Shown here: one piece after another, positions 47,701 through 55,992 of the stretch
How positions within the stretch are numbered: the first letter of the stretch is position 1
Layout of the letters: each line of letters starts with the position of its first letter
Origin: Oscillatoriaceae cyanobacterium Prado104
Lineage (GTDB): Bacteria; Cyanobacteriota; Cyanobacteriia; Cyanobacteriales; Microcoleaceae
Direction of reading: 5' to 3'
Length of the DNA stretch: 64,000 nucleotides
Assembly (NCBI GenBank): GCA_025454405.1
Contig: JALOON010000023.1
Span: 62,001-126,000 of the forward strand
The notes under the pieces: model-generated
What the model saw: the letters and a program-made list of their open reading frames with translations, nothing else
Told to the model about the DNA's origin: nothing
Database searches by the model: none
Position numbers and translations under genes: made by a program

Positions 47701-48128
47701 GCTTTCCCTTTTTGCACCTCGCAACTCACGGCTGTTTCCAATTGGGAGGCTGTAAAAGTTTGGGCATGGAGGAAAACACGCTGCTGTTTGCTGACACTCA
47801 ATTCAATATTCGCGATGCTGCCTTATTGGGATTGCAAAATACCAGACTCATCACTTTAAGCGCTTGTGAAACTGCCATAGAAGTGAATTCCAACGGTGAA
47901 GAAATATCGGGAATGGCTTATATATTCGAGCGTGCGGGCGCGCAAGCCGTGATGGCGAGTTTGTGGAGTGTTGATGATGCAGCTACTAAAGATTTGATGG
48001 TGCAATTTTATCAGAGTATTAATAAGGGAATGAGTAAAAATGAAGCTTTGCGGCAAGCTAAATTGAGTCAAATTAGCCGACATCCTTTTTATTGGTCGCC
48101 GTTTATTTTAATTGGCGATGCGCGGTAA
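44706..48128 (+). CDS. Secreted TPR-CHAT protease with 14 near-identical repeats
   Basis: The 1140 aa protein begins MKRIISSVLALSACLTPLTL, a signal peptide with a likely cut after QPSWA. A run of 40-residue TPRs (GQPQEALKYYNQALPIWREV) covers about residues 80-660 and is followed by a helical linker and a CHAT domain. The catalytic His is in LHLATHGCFQLGG and the Cys in ITLSACETAIEVN, and the C-terminal block HPFYWSPFILIGDAR is standard. Probably periplasmic or membrane-associated. It starts 12 bp after the PIN gene with only a weak AAAAAG ribosome site. The two-component genes downstream are convergent. Confidence 0.93.
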   Translation: MKRIISSVLALSACLTPLTLGAIVQPSWAQSQNSQSQEVERLVQQAKQQEQQGKHKQAIETWQQVLAIARQLKDRQREALALNDIGFNYNNIGQPQEALKYYNQALPIWREVGDLNAKAITLNYIGEVYNDIGQPQEALKYFKQAFAILWAVNSQGIEARTLTNIGTVYKNISQPQEALKYYNQALPIWQRVGDRNGEATTLSNIGGVYRSIGQPQEALKYYNQALPIWRAVGDRAAEATTLNNIGLVYHSIGQPQEALKYYKQVLPVSREVSDRRGEATTLNNIGGVYSSIGQPQEALKYYNQALPIWQEVGNRNGEASTLNNIGNVYLIISQPQEALKYFNQALPISREVGDRAGEATTLSNIGAVYHSIGQPQEALKYYNQALPIRREVGDRTGEATTLNNIGAVYNSIGQPQEALKYYNQALPIMREVGDRTGEATTLNNIGAVYNSISQPQEALKYYNQALPIMREVGNRSEEARTLNNIGNVYLIISQPQEALKYYNQALPILRQVGDRAMEATTLTNIGQVYNSISQPQEALKYLNQALPIKREVGDRAGEAATLNNIGAAYNSTSQPQEALKYFNQTLPIVREVGDRAIEAVALNNIGGVYSSIGQPQEALKYYNQALPILRQVGDRAGVATTLSNIGKVYRDTKQPTQAITNWEQSLNITLEIRSGLQRENRQKFLEGERGSAVALVDILIDQNQADRAFQWINLATTADLADYTRLIDAKVANPEAQKAIDEWNQKNQQLQSIRHQLEDNFSENLSRQMRELEAEVNRQAEQISRSFPEVAELFETTPKDIAQLKASIAPGTVVIQPVLLTNIENVPDTIALFVLTKDSLSVKKIPINPEEFDQLLTQYRKEVQDIGETSFTVTGSKLYEILIRPVADQIKAISPKQLSIIATGKLRYIPFETLYDKQTGEFLIQKYPVNYLTRISTRTLPDSTLKSAVLALGNPVNRPPQNLPGSEAEVRTIAQLLSGSSAYIGSDATLDRFKTQAPRFPFLHLATHGCFQLGGCKSLGMEENTLLFADTQFNIRDAALLGLQNTRLITLSACETAIEVNSNGEEISGMAYIFERAGAQAVMASLWSVDDAATKDLMVQFYQSINKGMSKNEALRQAKLSQISRHPFYWSPFILIGDAR
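44980..46680 (+). repeat. Tandem 120-bp repeat encoding TPRs
   Basis: A fixed 120-bp spacing holds from 44991 to 46551 for the motif CAAGAAGCATT(A/G)AAATACT (14 copies). Neighbouring copies are so alike at DNA level that duplication or gene conversion must be recent. Confidence 0.95.
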
Positions 48129-48131
48129 AGC

Positions 48132-48800
48132 CTATCGATCTTGGGTGGAAGCTGGTAAAGAATGCGCAAAGACAGCAGCTTGAGTTCGATCGCGTAGCTT
48201 CAGACGGCTGAGAATATTGGAGACGTGATTTTTAACCGTTTTTTCAGAAATACAGAGCATCTCTGCAATTTCACGATTGCTAGCTCCGATCGCGATCAAA
48301 CTCAAAACCTCTTGTTCGCGAGAAGTTAGCTCTTCGACAGGGTTCTTATCTCGAACTAGACCCGATCTAATCCCGAGTGAAGAATTTGAGCGCTGGGGAA
48401 ATATTTTGTCAAATAATCCCGGACTAAATTGGGTATAGCCGCGATGGGCCGATCGAATGGCTTGAGCTAATTCTTCTGATGGCGTATCTTTCAAAAGATA
48501 ACCCACTGCGCCAATTTGCATTAATTTTTCAATATATTGTTCGTCATCAAAGGTCGTGAGAATTAAAACCTTCACCTTTGGAAAGCGCTCGCAAATGATT
48601 GGTGTTGCAGTTAAGGCATCCATAATTGGCATTCGGATATCCATCAGAACTAGATCGGGTAAATATTGAGCAACTTGCTCGATCGCCTGTTGCCCATTTT
48701 CAGCTTCACCAACAATCTGTAAGTCAGGCTGCGCTTCCAACAGTCGCCGCAATCCTTGTCGAACGATCGTTTGATCTTCCACAATCAAGACACGAATCAA
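48132..48800 (-). CDS. NarL/FixJ-family response regulator
   Basis: The 222 aa product has a receiver domain (RVLIVEDQTIVRQGLRRLL; phospho-acceptor Asp54 in LVLMDIRMP) and a LuxR-type helix-turn-helix (LTSREQEVLSLIAIGASNRE, then CISEKTVKNHVSNILSRL). I choose TTG 48800, because GGAGG lies 7 bp before it and it overlaps the kinase stop by two bases within TTGA. An ATG at 48842 would add 14 unlike residues. It partners the sensor kinase immediately upstream. Confidence 0.93.
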   Translation of the reverse strand: MIRVLIVEDQTIVRQGLRRLLEAQPDLQIVGEAENGQQAIEQVAQYLPDLVLMDIRMPIMDALTATPIICERFPKVKVLILTTFDDEQYIEKLMQIGAVGYLLKDTPSEELAQAIRSAHRGYTQFSPGLFDKIFPQRSNSSLGIRSGLVRDKNPVEELTSREQEVLSLIAIGASNREIAEMLCISEKTVKNHVSNILSRLKLRDRTQAAVFAHSLPASTQDR

Positions 48801-50209
48801 ATGGAAACCTCCAACAAAGGGATACGAACAATGATGCAGCAACCGGATTGAAGCTCGAATTCAAGGGTTCCAGAAAGGCTTTCAACCCTCTCCCGCATCC
48901 CTTGCAGCCCAAAACCCGATCGGGTTTGCTGCGGATTGAATCCAATCCCATTATCCATCACTTCGAGCAATATCTGAGGGATTTCGCCATCACTGGTTTG
49001 AAGTGTCAGGTGAATTGTGACGCCATCGGCTTGACTGTGTTTTTGAATGTTGGTGAGGGCTTCTTCCAGAATCCGATAGAGGACAACTTGATAACGCCCC
49101 GGTAATGTCAGGTTCCGATCCAGATTAACCACTGGACGAATACCAGTTACCTGCATAAATTGTTGGACTAAATCGGCGATCGCTTGAGGGAGAGATTTGC
49201 CTTGCATCGGGTCAGTTCGCAGCATCCAGACTGCCTGTCGGAGTTCTCGTCGCGCTTCTTTTCCCAATCGTTGACTCTCCTCTAGAAACGATCGCGCATC
49301 ATTTTCACCATCATTTTCACCATCATTTGCGCCATCAAGAGACATCGTTGTATTTTCCAGCATGACACTTTGTGCCGTCAGTAGATGTCCTAAGGAATCA
49401 TGAATTTCGCGAGCAATGCGAGTGCGTTCTTGGAGGGTCGCTTGGTCTTCGATTTGTAAGGAATATTGATAAAGCTGTTGGTGGGCAATTGCGAGTTTTT
49501 TACGTCCTTGACGTTCGTTTACCAATGAATCCACCAAGAGCAACATAAAGAGAAGGATCAATCCAGAAGAGAGAAAAGTGTCAAGTAGAAGGGGGAATAC
49601 TGTACGTTTTGACAAGATAATGAATTGGCTCACTTGAGCCGCAGAAAGATTTAATGTCCACTGTATGCCCCCATCACCCAGAACAACCAATCCAGGAATC
49701 ATACTGAGCAAGTCTTTAATCGTTTTAGATTGAAAAGTAGTCACCCAGAACAGAAACAGAGCAAGCAAGGTTGTCACCACATAACTCAGCCAGACTAAAC
49801 TCGCAATCATCCATCGTCCGCGTCGTTCAAAAATCAAACAGCCTCGCATCACAAGGATAGTTACCAAGGGTAGTAATTCACCTACATTAATATATCCAAT
49901 TGCCCCGATCGTTAAAAAGGAGAAACTTATATAACAGAATTTACTCAAGCGATCGGTTGGCAATCTGAAACCTAACAGCCCAAAAACAGTTAGCAACCCA
50001 ATAAATCCTAGGACTTGCATGGGGTAAGATGGATTCCTTTCCGGAAAGCCTAATTCCCTTAAGGAAATCGGTTGCCCCCAAAGCGGCATTTCGATAAGCT
50101 CAGGACTGAGCAACTTAAATACAGTCATTCCCAATAAAATCCACTCCAATCTCAAGAGGAGCCGAAAGGGGTGTGGCTTGAAAGATAATGCAAATGTAGG
50201 GATTTTCAT
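48797..50209 (-). CDS. DesK/NarX-type sensor histidine kinase
   Basis: The 470 aa protein starts MKIPTFALSFKPHPFRLLLR, has about six membrane segments (roughly residues 18-235), then HisKA_3 (RTRIAREIHDSLGHLLTAQS, phosphorylated His) and an HATPase (EALTNIQKHSQADG, VMDNGIGFNPQQTRSGFGLQ, GMRERVESL). The cognate regulator follows with a 4-bp overlap. An NDGENDGEND run after TTMSLDGA is encoded by a 15-bp repeat and may vary in length. The signal sensed cannot be told from sequence. Confidence 0.93.
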   Translation of the reverse strand: MKIPTFALSFKPHPFRLLLRLEWILLGMTVFKLLSPELIEMPLWGQPISLRELGFPERNPSYPMQVLGFIGLLTVFGLLGFRLPTDRLSKFCYISFSFLTIGAIGYINVGELLPLVTILVMRGCLIFERRGRWMIASLVWLSYVVTTLLALFLFWVTTFQSKTIKDLLSMIPGLVVLGDGGIQWTLNLSAAQVSQFIILSKRTVFPLLLDTFLSSGLILLFMLLLVDSLVNERQGRKKLAIAHQQLYQYSLQIEDQATLQERTRIAREIHDSLGHLLTAQSVMLENTTMSLDGANDGENDGENDARSFLEESQRLGKEARRELRQAVWMLRTDPMQGKSLPQAIADLVQQFMQVTGIRPVVNLDRNLTLPGRYQVVLYRILEEALTNIQKHSQADGVTIHLTLQTSDGEIPQILLEVMDNGIGFNPQQTRSGFGLQGMRERVESLSGTLEFELQSGCCIIVRIPLLEVSI

Positions 50210-50504
50210 AGAGCAATTATGTGGATCGAAACTATATAGCCTTTCTCAGGTAGGTGAGGTACAAAGAAACACTCGAAAATCATGAAATTTCAAGAATAGC
50301 GATTATAACATATCGGAAGATGTACTACTTATCAATGGATAATTGTCAATTGATAATTAACAATTATTTAATTCGATCGAATACCTCTTCTTTTAAAAAA
50401 AGCCAACCCAATTAGATGCTTCAATTCTCTTCTTTCAAGGAGAGGTAAATTATCAATTGTCCATTATTAATTATCAATTGTTGAATCGGGGAATGTCCTT
50501 GTTT

Positions 50505-50642
50505 TTGTGCTTCTAGTAATTACTCCCCGCCGCGGAAAGACGGGGATTGTTAACATCATTGTTTGGGCTTCCTCTTTCTGTGACTCGGCTTACTTGAAGG
50601 AGTTTCCTCTAGCCTGTACCTCGCCTCACTGAGAAAGCTTAA
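50505..50642 (-). mobile_element. IS200/IS605-family right-end remnant
   Basis: On the minus strand, RLEETPSSKPSHRKRKPKQ and a stop (about 50625-50565) is a common extreme C-terminus of cyanobacterial TnpB. It is followed by the right-end hairpin CCCCGTCTTTCCGCGGCGGGG (50524-50546, interrupted pairing) and GGAGTAATTACTAG. No other tnpB coding is present. It lies just downstream of the cyclophilin-RTX gene end. Confidence 0.65.
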
Positions 50643-50644
50643 TC

Positions 50645-52060
50645 TTATTCGATTCTCAAAGCCGCATCGCCAGTCGGTAAATCGTCGGGACGGCGAATCC
50701 CAGGTATCCCAATTGTAAAGACTGCATTGCGCACCGATGCAACAGTAGCATTTTGCACGGTAAGACCAGATCCGGCCAAATTAATTACAGTATTGTTTCC
50801 CGATTGAATGAATTCAATGTCGGCTAAATTTCCTGTTAGGGCAATGCGATCGCCCTCTTGAGGTCGAAAATCAACTATTATCTGATTCGTCGGAAGTAGC
50901 AGAATAAAAGGCAAAGTAGCAGGATCGACTCCGATCGAAACAAAAGTATCCGCACCGCTACCTCCAGTCAAGGTATTGATGCCAGAATCTCCGAGCAAAA
51001 TATCGTTACCTTCGCCACCATTTAAGACATCATCGCCGACACCGCCGCGCAAAAAGTCATTACCGACATCGCCATTTAAAGTATCGTTGCCGAAATTTCC
51101 ACTCAGAATATCGTTGCCTGCACCGCCACTAATTAAGTCGCTACCTTTGCCACCTCTGAGATAGTCGTCGCCGCCTTCTCCGGTTATCGTATCGTTGCCT
51201 GTATCGCCATTAATTGCATCATTAGTTGGCGAACCGATGATTCGATCGTTTCCTGCCCCGCCCCGCACGCCGCCGGGATTTTGCTGGGAATCTTGAGACG
51301 TTACTTGATAGTTATCGCCACCATCAGACAATCTGAGCGATCGCAATGGTAGATCGAGAAGGTTGGTAGTATTGATGGCATTGTTGAGGAAATTAACATC
51401 TGTAATTATCCTAGAAGCCCGACTCGGAACAATGCCACTAATGACTTTGGCACTGGAAATGCGATCGCCCTGCTGCACTCGATCGACCGTATCAAAACCT
51501 TGAGTTACGTAGCCAAAAACTGCATAACTCCCATCTAAAAACGGCCAGTCACCTAAACTAAAATAAAACTGCGAAGAAGCCGTATTTAAAGCAGTAGCCC
51601 GAGCCATTGCCACGGCCCCGCGAGTGTGCCGTAACTGCGGTCTTTCGGGGACTAATTTATTGTATACCGGTTGCGCTGCTACTAGCGGTTTGATTTCCAA
51701 AGGAATCGATCGTGTTTGATTAGTATCCGGGTCAACAAAACCGCCGACTTCTAATCGATCGGCTGGAATTGAAGTATCTCTGCTGCGCGGATTTCCCCCT
51801 TGGACTACAAAGGGCTCTGGCTGGCGGACGACTCGGTGAAACATCGTCCCGTCGTAAATTCCGCGTTCGACTAAATCGACAAAATTTCCAGCAGTAATCG
51901 GGGCATTCGTACCGTCAACTTCGATGGTAACTGGTTGACCGTTTATGATTTGGATAACTGTGGCTTTGCCTTGTAATGGCAGCGGAGGCGGAACGATGCT
52001 GTTTTCGATCGTAACTGTTGGACTGTCTGTGTCAGAACTCGGATTAAATGGATCGTTCAT
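50645..52060 (-). CDS. Cyclophilin-type peptidyl-prolyl isomerase fused to RTX repeats
   Basis: The 471 aa protein starts [20 protein letters not shown] at 52060. Residues ~30-210 are a bacterial cyclophilin ([67 protein letters not shown]). After a linker there are about nine GGxGxDxL-type calcium-binding nonapeptides ([40 protein letters not shown]). No N-terminal signal peptide is seen, consistent with type I secretion by a C-terminal signal. It would fold in Ca2+ outside the cell and may catalyse prolyl isomerisation there. It lies 93 bp downstream of sppA on the same strand. Confidence 0.9.
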   Translation of the reverse strand: MNDPFNPSSDTDSPTVTIENSIVPPPLPLQGKATVIQIINGQPVTIEVDGTNAPITAGNFVDLVERGIYDGTMFHRVVRQPEPFVVQGGNPRSRDTSIPADRLEVGGFVDPDTNQTRSIPLEIKPLVAAQPVYNKLVPERPQLRHTRGAVAMARATALNTASSQFYFSLGDWPFLDGSYAVFGYVTQGFDTVDRVQQGDRISSAKVISGIVPSRASRIITDVNFLNNAINTTNLLDLPLRSLRLSDGGDNYQVTSQDSQQNPGGVRGGAGNDRIIGSPTNDAINGDTGNDTITGEGGDDYLRGGKGSDLISGGAGNDILSGNFGNDTLNGDVGNDFLRGGVGDDVLNGGEGNDILLGDSGINTLTGGSGADTFVSIGVDPATLPFILLLPTNQIIVDFRPQEGDRIALTGNLADIEFIQSGNNTVINLAGSGLTVQNATVASVRNAVFTIGIPGIRRPDDLPTGDAALRIE

Positions 52061-52153
52061 GGTAAATAGCAAAGTCTTAGAACCTTGAGTCTTGTGATGT
52101 GATGAGAAAAAATTTTTGCAGCAAATTGAGCGCGATCTAACAATTTAATAGGG

Positions 52154-53209
52154 TCAGTGTTCCAATTTTTGAGGGCAGAGGCGATTCACATTACCGTAGT
52201 AGACCATTGGCAGGCGACTGGTTACAACAGCGCAGAGATCGCGTTGTGCGGTGGCTTGCATGGCTTCTTGAGAAGGAGTAGTTTGAGCACCTAACAATCC
52301 CGCTAAAATATCTGTTCGCTGTTCGACGCGAATGAGTTGGAAATTTTTGCCGACTTGGGCGCGGTTTGCCAGATCTGCGATCGCATCTTTCTGATTTTTC
52401 GTACCGTCAATTAATTTAAATTGCTGGGCGGTTTTATTATCAAACAACAGCGCACCCATCTTGTCTCGAATCAGTTTTGGATCGATCTTACGCGCTTGTG
52501 CTACTCGATCTACGAAGTTGTTGTATTCTGCGATCGTTCCTTGGCGCAACACCCTCAATTCCTCTTCCGTGGGTTTGCGAAATGGATTGCCAATATCTTT
52601 GCTGCGCCCTGCCGAGATGATGGTTTGTTGAATGCCGTTGCGCGTGGTGATGCCGCCGCCGAGAATGCCATTATCGATCGCAGTGGGAGTGTCATAATAA
52701 ATCAACTGTGCGCCGACGACACCAATGCTACCGATTAAACTGCCCGGTGCCGCATAGACGACATCAGCACCAACCATTGACATTACACCGCCGGATGCTG
52801 ATAATCCATCGATATAAGCCACCACAGGCTTTTTCGTCGTTTCGCGGTAGCGTTTTAAGGCTTCAAAAACCGCGTTTGAGCCAACGATCGTGCCGCCCGG
52901 TGTGGACAATCGTAAAAAGACTCCTTTAATCTTGTCATCTTTGCTGGCGCGTTCTAATAATCGTTCAATTTCATAGCCATAGGCGATCGTTCCAGGAAAA
53001 CCAAATGCGTCAGAGGAAGAATTGAGAATGGGGCCGTTAATTTGAATTTCTAAGAGTCGGTTTTGGCTATCTTTTTCGCCGGAGATAAATTTATAAGTGA
53101 GTTCTGTCTCGCTTTGAATGCCGCCTGTTTGCCGTCCACAAGATAAGAAGGAAAGACCGATTAGCAATCCAACCACTCCCGCAAGCGTATATTTCAAAAA
53201 GGGTTTCAT
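52154..53209 (-). CDS. sppA: Signal peptide peptidase SppA, lipoprotein-like form
   Basis: SppA (family S49) degrades cleaved signal peptides in the membrane. I start at ATG 53209 (MKPFLKYTLAGVVGLLIGLS), preceded by AAGGAG; the upstream TTG is unlikely. A lipobox LSFLSC suggests lipidation or an anchor. The S49 core carries VFLRLSTPGGTIVGS, YIDGLSASGGVMSMVGADVV (nucleophile Ser) and AGRSKDIGNPFRKPTEEE (candidate general-base Lys). Length 351 aa is typical of the short SppA. It precedes the cyclophilin-RTX gene and may be co-transcribed with it. Confidence 0.88.
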   Translation of the reverse strand: MKPFLKYTLAGVVGLLIGLSFLSCGRQTGGIQSETELTYKFISGEKDSQNRLLEIQINGPILNSSSDAFGFPGTIAYGYEIERLLERASKDDKIKGVFLRLSTPGGTIVGSNAVFEALKRYRETTKKPVVAYIDGLSASGGVMSMVGADVVYAAPGSLIGSIGVVGAQLIYYDTPTAIDNGILGGGITTRNGIQQTIISAGRSKDIGNPFRKPTEEELRVLRQGTIAEYNNFVDRVAQARKIDPKLIRDKMGALLFDNKTAQQFKLIDGTKNQKDAIADLANRAQVGKNFQLIRVEQRTDILAGLLGAQTTPSQEAMQATAQRDLCAVVTSRLPMVYYGNVNRLCPQKLEH

Positions 53210-53317
53210 ACCGTGTTGCTCCTTCAATTAAAGAATGGCGATAGTCGAGTATTTCAATACATCAACCGTAGCTTTAAGTTATCGATCGCGCATGAGGCTA
53301 CAGACTCATTCTGCAGA

Positions 53318-53372
53318 CCTTCTAGGTCTTAAGACCTATATAAATTTTCTAGGTCTTAAGACCTAGAAGCAG
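53318..53372. repeat. Two copies of palindrome TCTAGGTCTTAAGACCTA
   Basis: Copies at about 53325-53342 and 53350-53368 are perfect palindromes around TTAA and lie about 24 bp apart. The remainder up to 53640 is low complexity (TTCTTCTTCTTC, GCGTCCTTTGCGTCTTCGCGG). Confidence 0.75.
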
Positions 53373-53641
53373 GCAAAGTTAATTAATATTTCTGGCGTTT
53401 TTACACCATTACTCCCTTCCCGCTAAAAGACTATGTACTTCTTTCTTCTTCTTCTCTTCGCGTCCTTTGCGTCTTCGCGGTTCGTTCAATACAAATTCTT
53501 CAGGTGGGAAGGGAGTAATTATCGTTTTTTTAGGGTGCATTCATACTCACATCTTGCACCAATGTCAATTGGGGGTTGTTCGTGGGGTTAGGGCGGGTTT
53601 ATTTAACTTGTCTGCTGCGTTTAAAGCTGTTGGCGAACCCT

Positions 53642-53693
53642 TTCAAGGTGGTAATCGAATATGCTTCACTCGTTATTCGATTACCACCTTGAA
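53642..53693. repeat. 18-bp hairpin with loop TATGCTTCACTCGTTA
   Basis: The arms TTCAAGGTGGTAATCGAA and TTCGATTACCACCTTGAA are perfectly complementary. The 16-nt loop is shared (14/16) with a second hairpin at 53868 whose stem sequence is different. It interrupts a dispersed GCGGGTTT/AACCC repeat. Confidence 0.9.
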
Positions 53694-53749
53694 CCCTACA
53701 GGCTTATTGGAAATGATGCAATATCACCCCCTAGCCCCCCTTAAGAAGG

Positions 53750-53947
53750 CAGGGCTGTTTCATTCTCCGGAAAACGAGGTTTCTGTAGGGGTAGTGCCCC
53801 CGTGCCTACCCCCCCCCAACCGACCATTTGCCGTCATTTCATGCATTGGGGCAGCCACGGGGGGCATTTTGACCTCCAAGTCGAATATGCTACGCTCGTT
53901 ATCCGACTTGGAGGTCAAACCCTACAAAAGAATGAAACAGCGCCCTG
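53750..53947. mobile_element. MITE-like element with 10-bp target duplication
   Basis: The ends CAGGGCTGTTTCATTCT and AGAATGAAACAGCGCCCTG are inverted repeats differing by a 2-nt insertion. Both sides are flanked by CTTAAGAAGG (53740-53749 and 53948-53957), and joining the flanks restores the common CCCCCCTTAAGAAGGGGGG repeat. The 198-bp element has no transposase. This is a clean case of insertion of a non-autonomous transposon into another repeat. Confidence 0.85.
53868..53919. repeat. Second hairpin with loop TATGCTACGCTCGTTA
   Basis: The arms TTTGACCTCCAAGTCGA and CCGACTTGGAGGTCAAA pair with one mismatch. It lies inside the MITE-like element. Confidence 0.88.
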
Positions 53948-54094
53948 CTTAAGAAGGGGGGACCGGAAGCGCTCTTAAAGTCCCCCTTTTTAAGGGGGAT
54001 TTAGGGGGATCTAACCTCTGCTATAAACGAAAGATATCAAGTTTTTTAAGCGATTGTTGATATCAATGGTGCATGAGGTAATTAATAGAAAATT

Positions 54095-54310
54095 ACTACA
54101 CCCCAGAAACCCGGTTTCTTCAAGAAACCGGGTTTCTCTGTACCTCGCATACCGCCAAAAGTAGCGGATATATTCGCGACATTGATTTGAAATAGTGTTC
54201 GATCGAGCGTTCTCGATCGGTGGATTGAGCTCGTTGGTTGGGTGGGGGCGGGTTTATTTAAACCATCAATTATTGGCAAATATTGTTGGTGAACCCGCCC
54301 CTACAAGAAT
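54095..54310. repeat. Dispersed repeats before the RHH gene
   Basis: GAAACCCGGTTTCTTCAAGA with AAACCGGGTTTCTC forms a hairpin at 54107-54137. A GGGGGCGGGTTT...AACCCGCCCCTAC element occupies 54243-54305. No gene is seen in 53210-54353. Confidence 0.8.
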
Positions 54311-54353
54311 TATTGGTAATCGATTTTTGAAAGCGCGATCGCCCTTACCATAC

Positions 54354-54539
54354 TCAACTTTTCCCCTGCTTTTCATCCGATGGCGGAGACTGTTGTTTCA
54401 TTTCCTTTTGGTGTTCCCTGGCTGCTTGTTCCAAAAGGAATGCTACCAAGCTGCTAATTGAACGGCGTTCATCATGCGCCCACTCTTCAAGGATGTCATA
54501 GATTCCATCAGCTAAATAGGTCGCTAAGCGTTTAGTCAT
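54354..54539 (-). CDS. Small ribbon-helix-helix-type protein
   Basis: The 61 aa product MTKRLATYLADGIYDILEEW then AHDERRSISSLVAFLLEQAA resembles CopG/Arc-like DNA-binding proteins: a short basic strand followed by two helices with an RSISSLVAFLLE second helix. Such proteins are usually antitoxins or repressors. No toxin gene adjoins, so it may be an orphan. Confidence 0.65.
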   Translation of the reverse strand: MTKRLATYLADGIYDILEEWAHDERRSISSLVAFLLEQAAREHQKEMKQQSPPSDEKQGKS

Positions 54540-54733
54540 CGGATCTTCGCTATTTTTTAGTTTAAGTCGATCGCTATTGTGCCGTATCTAGACCAAAATG
54601 TCTACATTGGCTCATAAAAAGCCTTGACAGAGGCTATATCAATGCTATACTTTAAATAAGTCAAAAGCCAGCCGCGAACTTTCCTAGGGCTAGCGCTGGC
54701 TTCTGGCCCCCCATTAGTAAGGAGACAATCTCT

Positions 54734-55216
54734 ATGGTAAAGCCTCAGAGCGGCGGCAGTGAGTATGCCCGCGGCTACCAACAAGCTTTGAATGACTTTG
54801 GCGTCACGCAACTGTTAACGAATATCCGCGACTACTCGGATGCGGATTTTGATGCTGCTGGCGCGCGCATCACTCAGCAAGAGCTCGAAAGCTTGGCGGT
54901 ATTTGCGATTTTGCGCGTCGGCGCGCATCTCAAGGGCAGCAAAATCGCCCGTTACCTGAACACTCTCAGAAAAGCCAATTCTCCGATTGTTGCCGATCGT
55001 CCCGCGATCGAACTCAACTCAAATCCGCGATCGAAAACACCTGAAAAATTCCCTGAGGGCGATCGCAATTCTTGGGCGATCGTGCGGATTTTACCGAACG
55101 CACAGTATTATACTGTTGCGCGTTTTTTCAACCGCCAAGATGCGGAGGATAGTTTGAGAGTTGTATCTCGATTTATTCCGGGCGGAGTGTTTGAAATAGT
55201 GTTCGATCGAGCTTAA
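54734..55216 (+). CDS. Conserved cyanobacterial protein of unknown function
   Basis: The 160 aa product MVKPQSGGSEYARGYQQALN starts after AAGGAGACAATCTCT, a good ribosome site. The N-terminal half is helical (ITQQELESLAVFAILRVGAH), followed by a charged linker. The C-terminal half (WAIVRILPNAQYYTVARFFN, DSLRVVSRFIPGGVFEIVFD) looks like a small alpha/beta fold. I do not recognise its function. It lies next to the 70-bp array. Confidence 0.75.
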   Translation: MVKPQSGGSEYARGYQQALNDFGVTQLLTNIRDYSDADFDAAGARITQQELESLAVFAILRVGAHLKGSKIARYLNTLRKANSPIVADRPAIELNSNPRSKTPEKFPEGDRNSWAIVRILPNAQYYTVARFFNRQDAEDSLRVVSRFIPGGVFEIVFDRA

Positions 55217-55331
55217 TTATTGGCAAGTTCGATTTAACTCTGAACTCTCGATCCCCCCTAGCCCCCCTTAAGAAGGGGGGGACCGGAAGTGCTTAAATTC
55301 CTACTTTTTAATGCGGGGACTAGCAGCACTC

Positions 55332-55940
55332 AAAGTCCCGCTTTTTAAGGGGATTTAGGGGGATCTAGACTTCAGTAAAAGCGAGGGACTGGCAGCGCTC
55401 AAAGTCCCCCTTCTTAAGGGGGATTTAGGGGGATCTAAACTCGGTTAAAAGCGCAGGAATAGCAGCGCTCAAAGTCCCCCTTCTTAAGGGGGATTTAGGG
55501 GGATCTAGACTTCAGTAAAAGCGAGGGACTGGCAGCGCTCAAAGTCCCCCTTTTTAAGGGGGATTTAGGGGGATCTAAACTCGGTTAAAAACGCAGGACT
55601 AGCAGCACTCAAAGTCCCCCTTCTTAAGGGGGATTTAGGGGGATCTAAACTCCGTTAAAAGCGCAGGACTGGCAGCACTCAAAGTCCCCCTTCTTAAGGG
55701 GGATTTAGGGGGATCTAGACTCCGTTAAAAGCGCAGGACTGGCAGCACTCAAAGTCCCCCTTCTTAAGGGGGATTTAGGGGGATCTAGACTCCGTTAAAA
55801 GCGAGGGACTAGCAGCACTCAAAGTCCCCCTTCTTAAGGGGGATTTAGGGGGATCTAAACTCGGTTAAAAGCGCAGGAATAGCAGCACTCAAAGTCCCCC
55901 TTCTTAAGGGGGGATTTAGGGGGTTCTAGACTTCAGTAAA
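55332..55940. repeat. 70-bp tandem repeat array, 9 copies
   Basis: The motif AAAGTCCCCCTTCTTAAGGG recurs at 55332, 55401, 55471, 55541, 55611, 55681, 55751, 55821 and 55891, a constant 70-bp period (69 for the first). Each unit contains CCCCCTTCTTAAGGGGG, an interrupted palindrome, then GATTTAGGGGGATCTA and GGTTAAAAGCG. A partial, diverged unit precedes it (55240-55320). No start codon or frame of interest is seen. Confidence 0.95.
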
Positions 55941-55992
55941 AACGATATCTCTCAAAAGTTTTAATCTAAATTTTCCACCAACAATCCCGCCC

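Noticed and set aside
53467-53952. 161 aa ORF
   Set aside because: It runs through dispersed repeats and the MITE-like element and has no protein-like content.
55332-55940. CRISPR array
   Set aside because: The period is constant at 70 bp and the whole unit is repeated. There are no unique spacers, and no cas genes adjoin.
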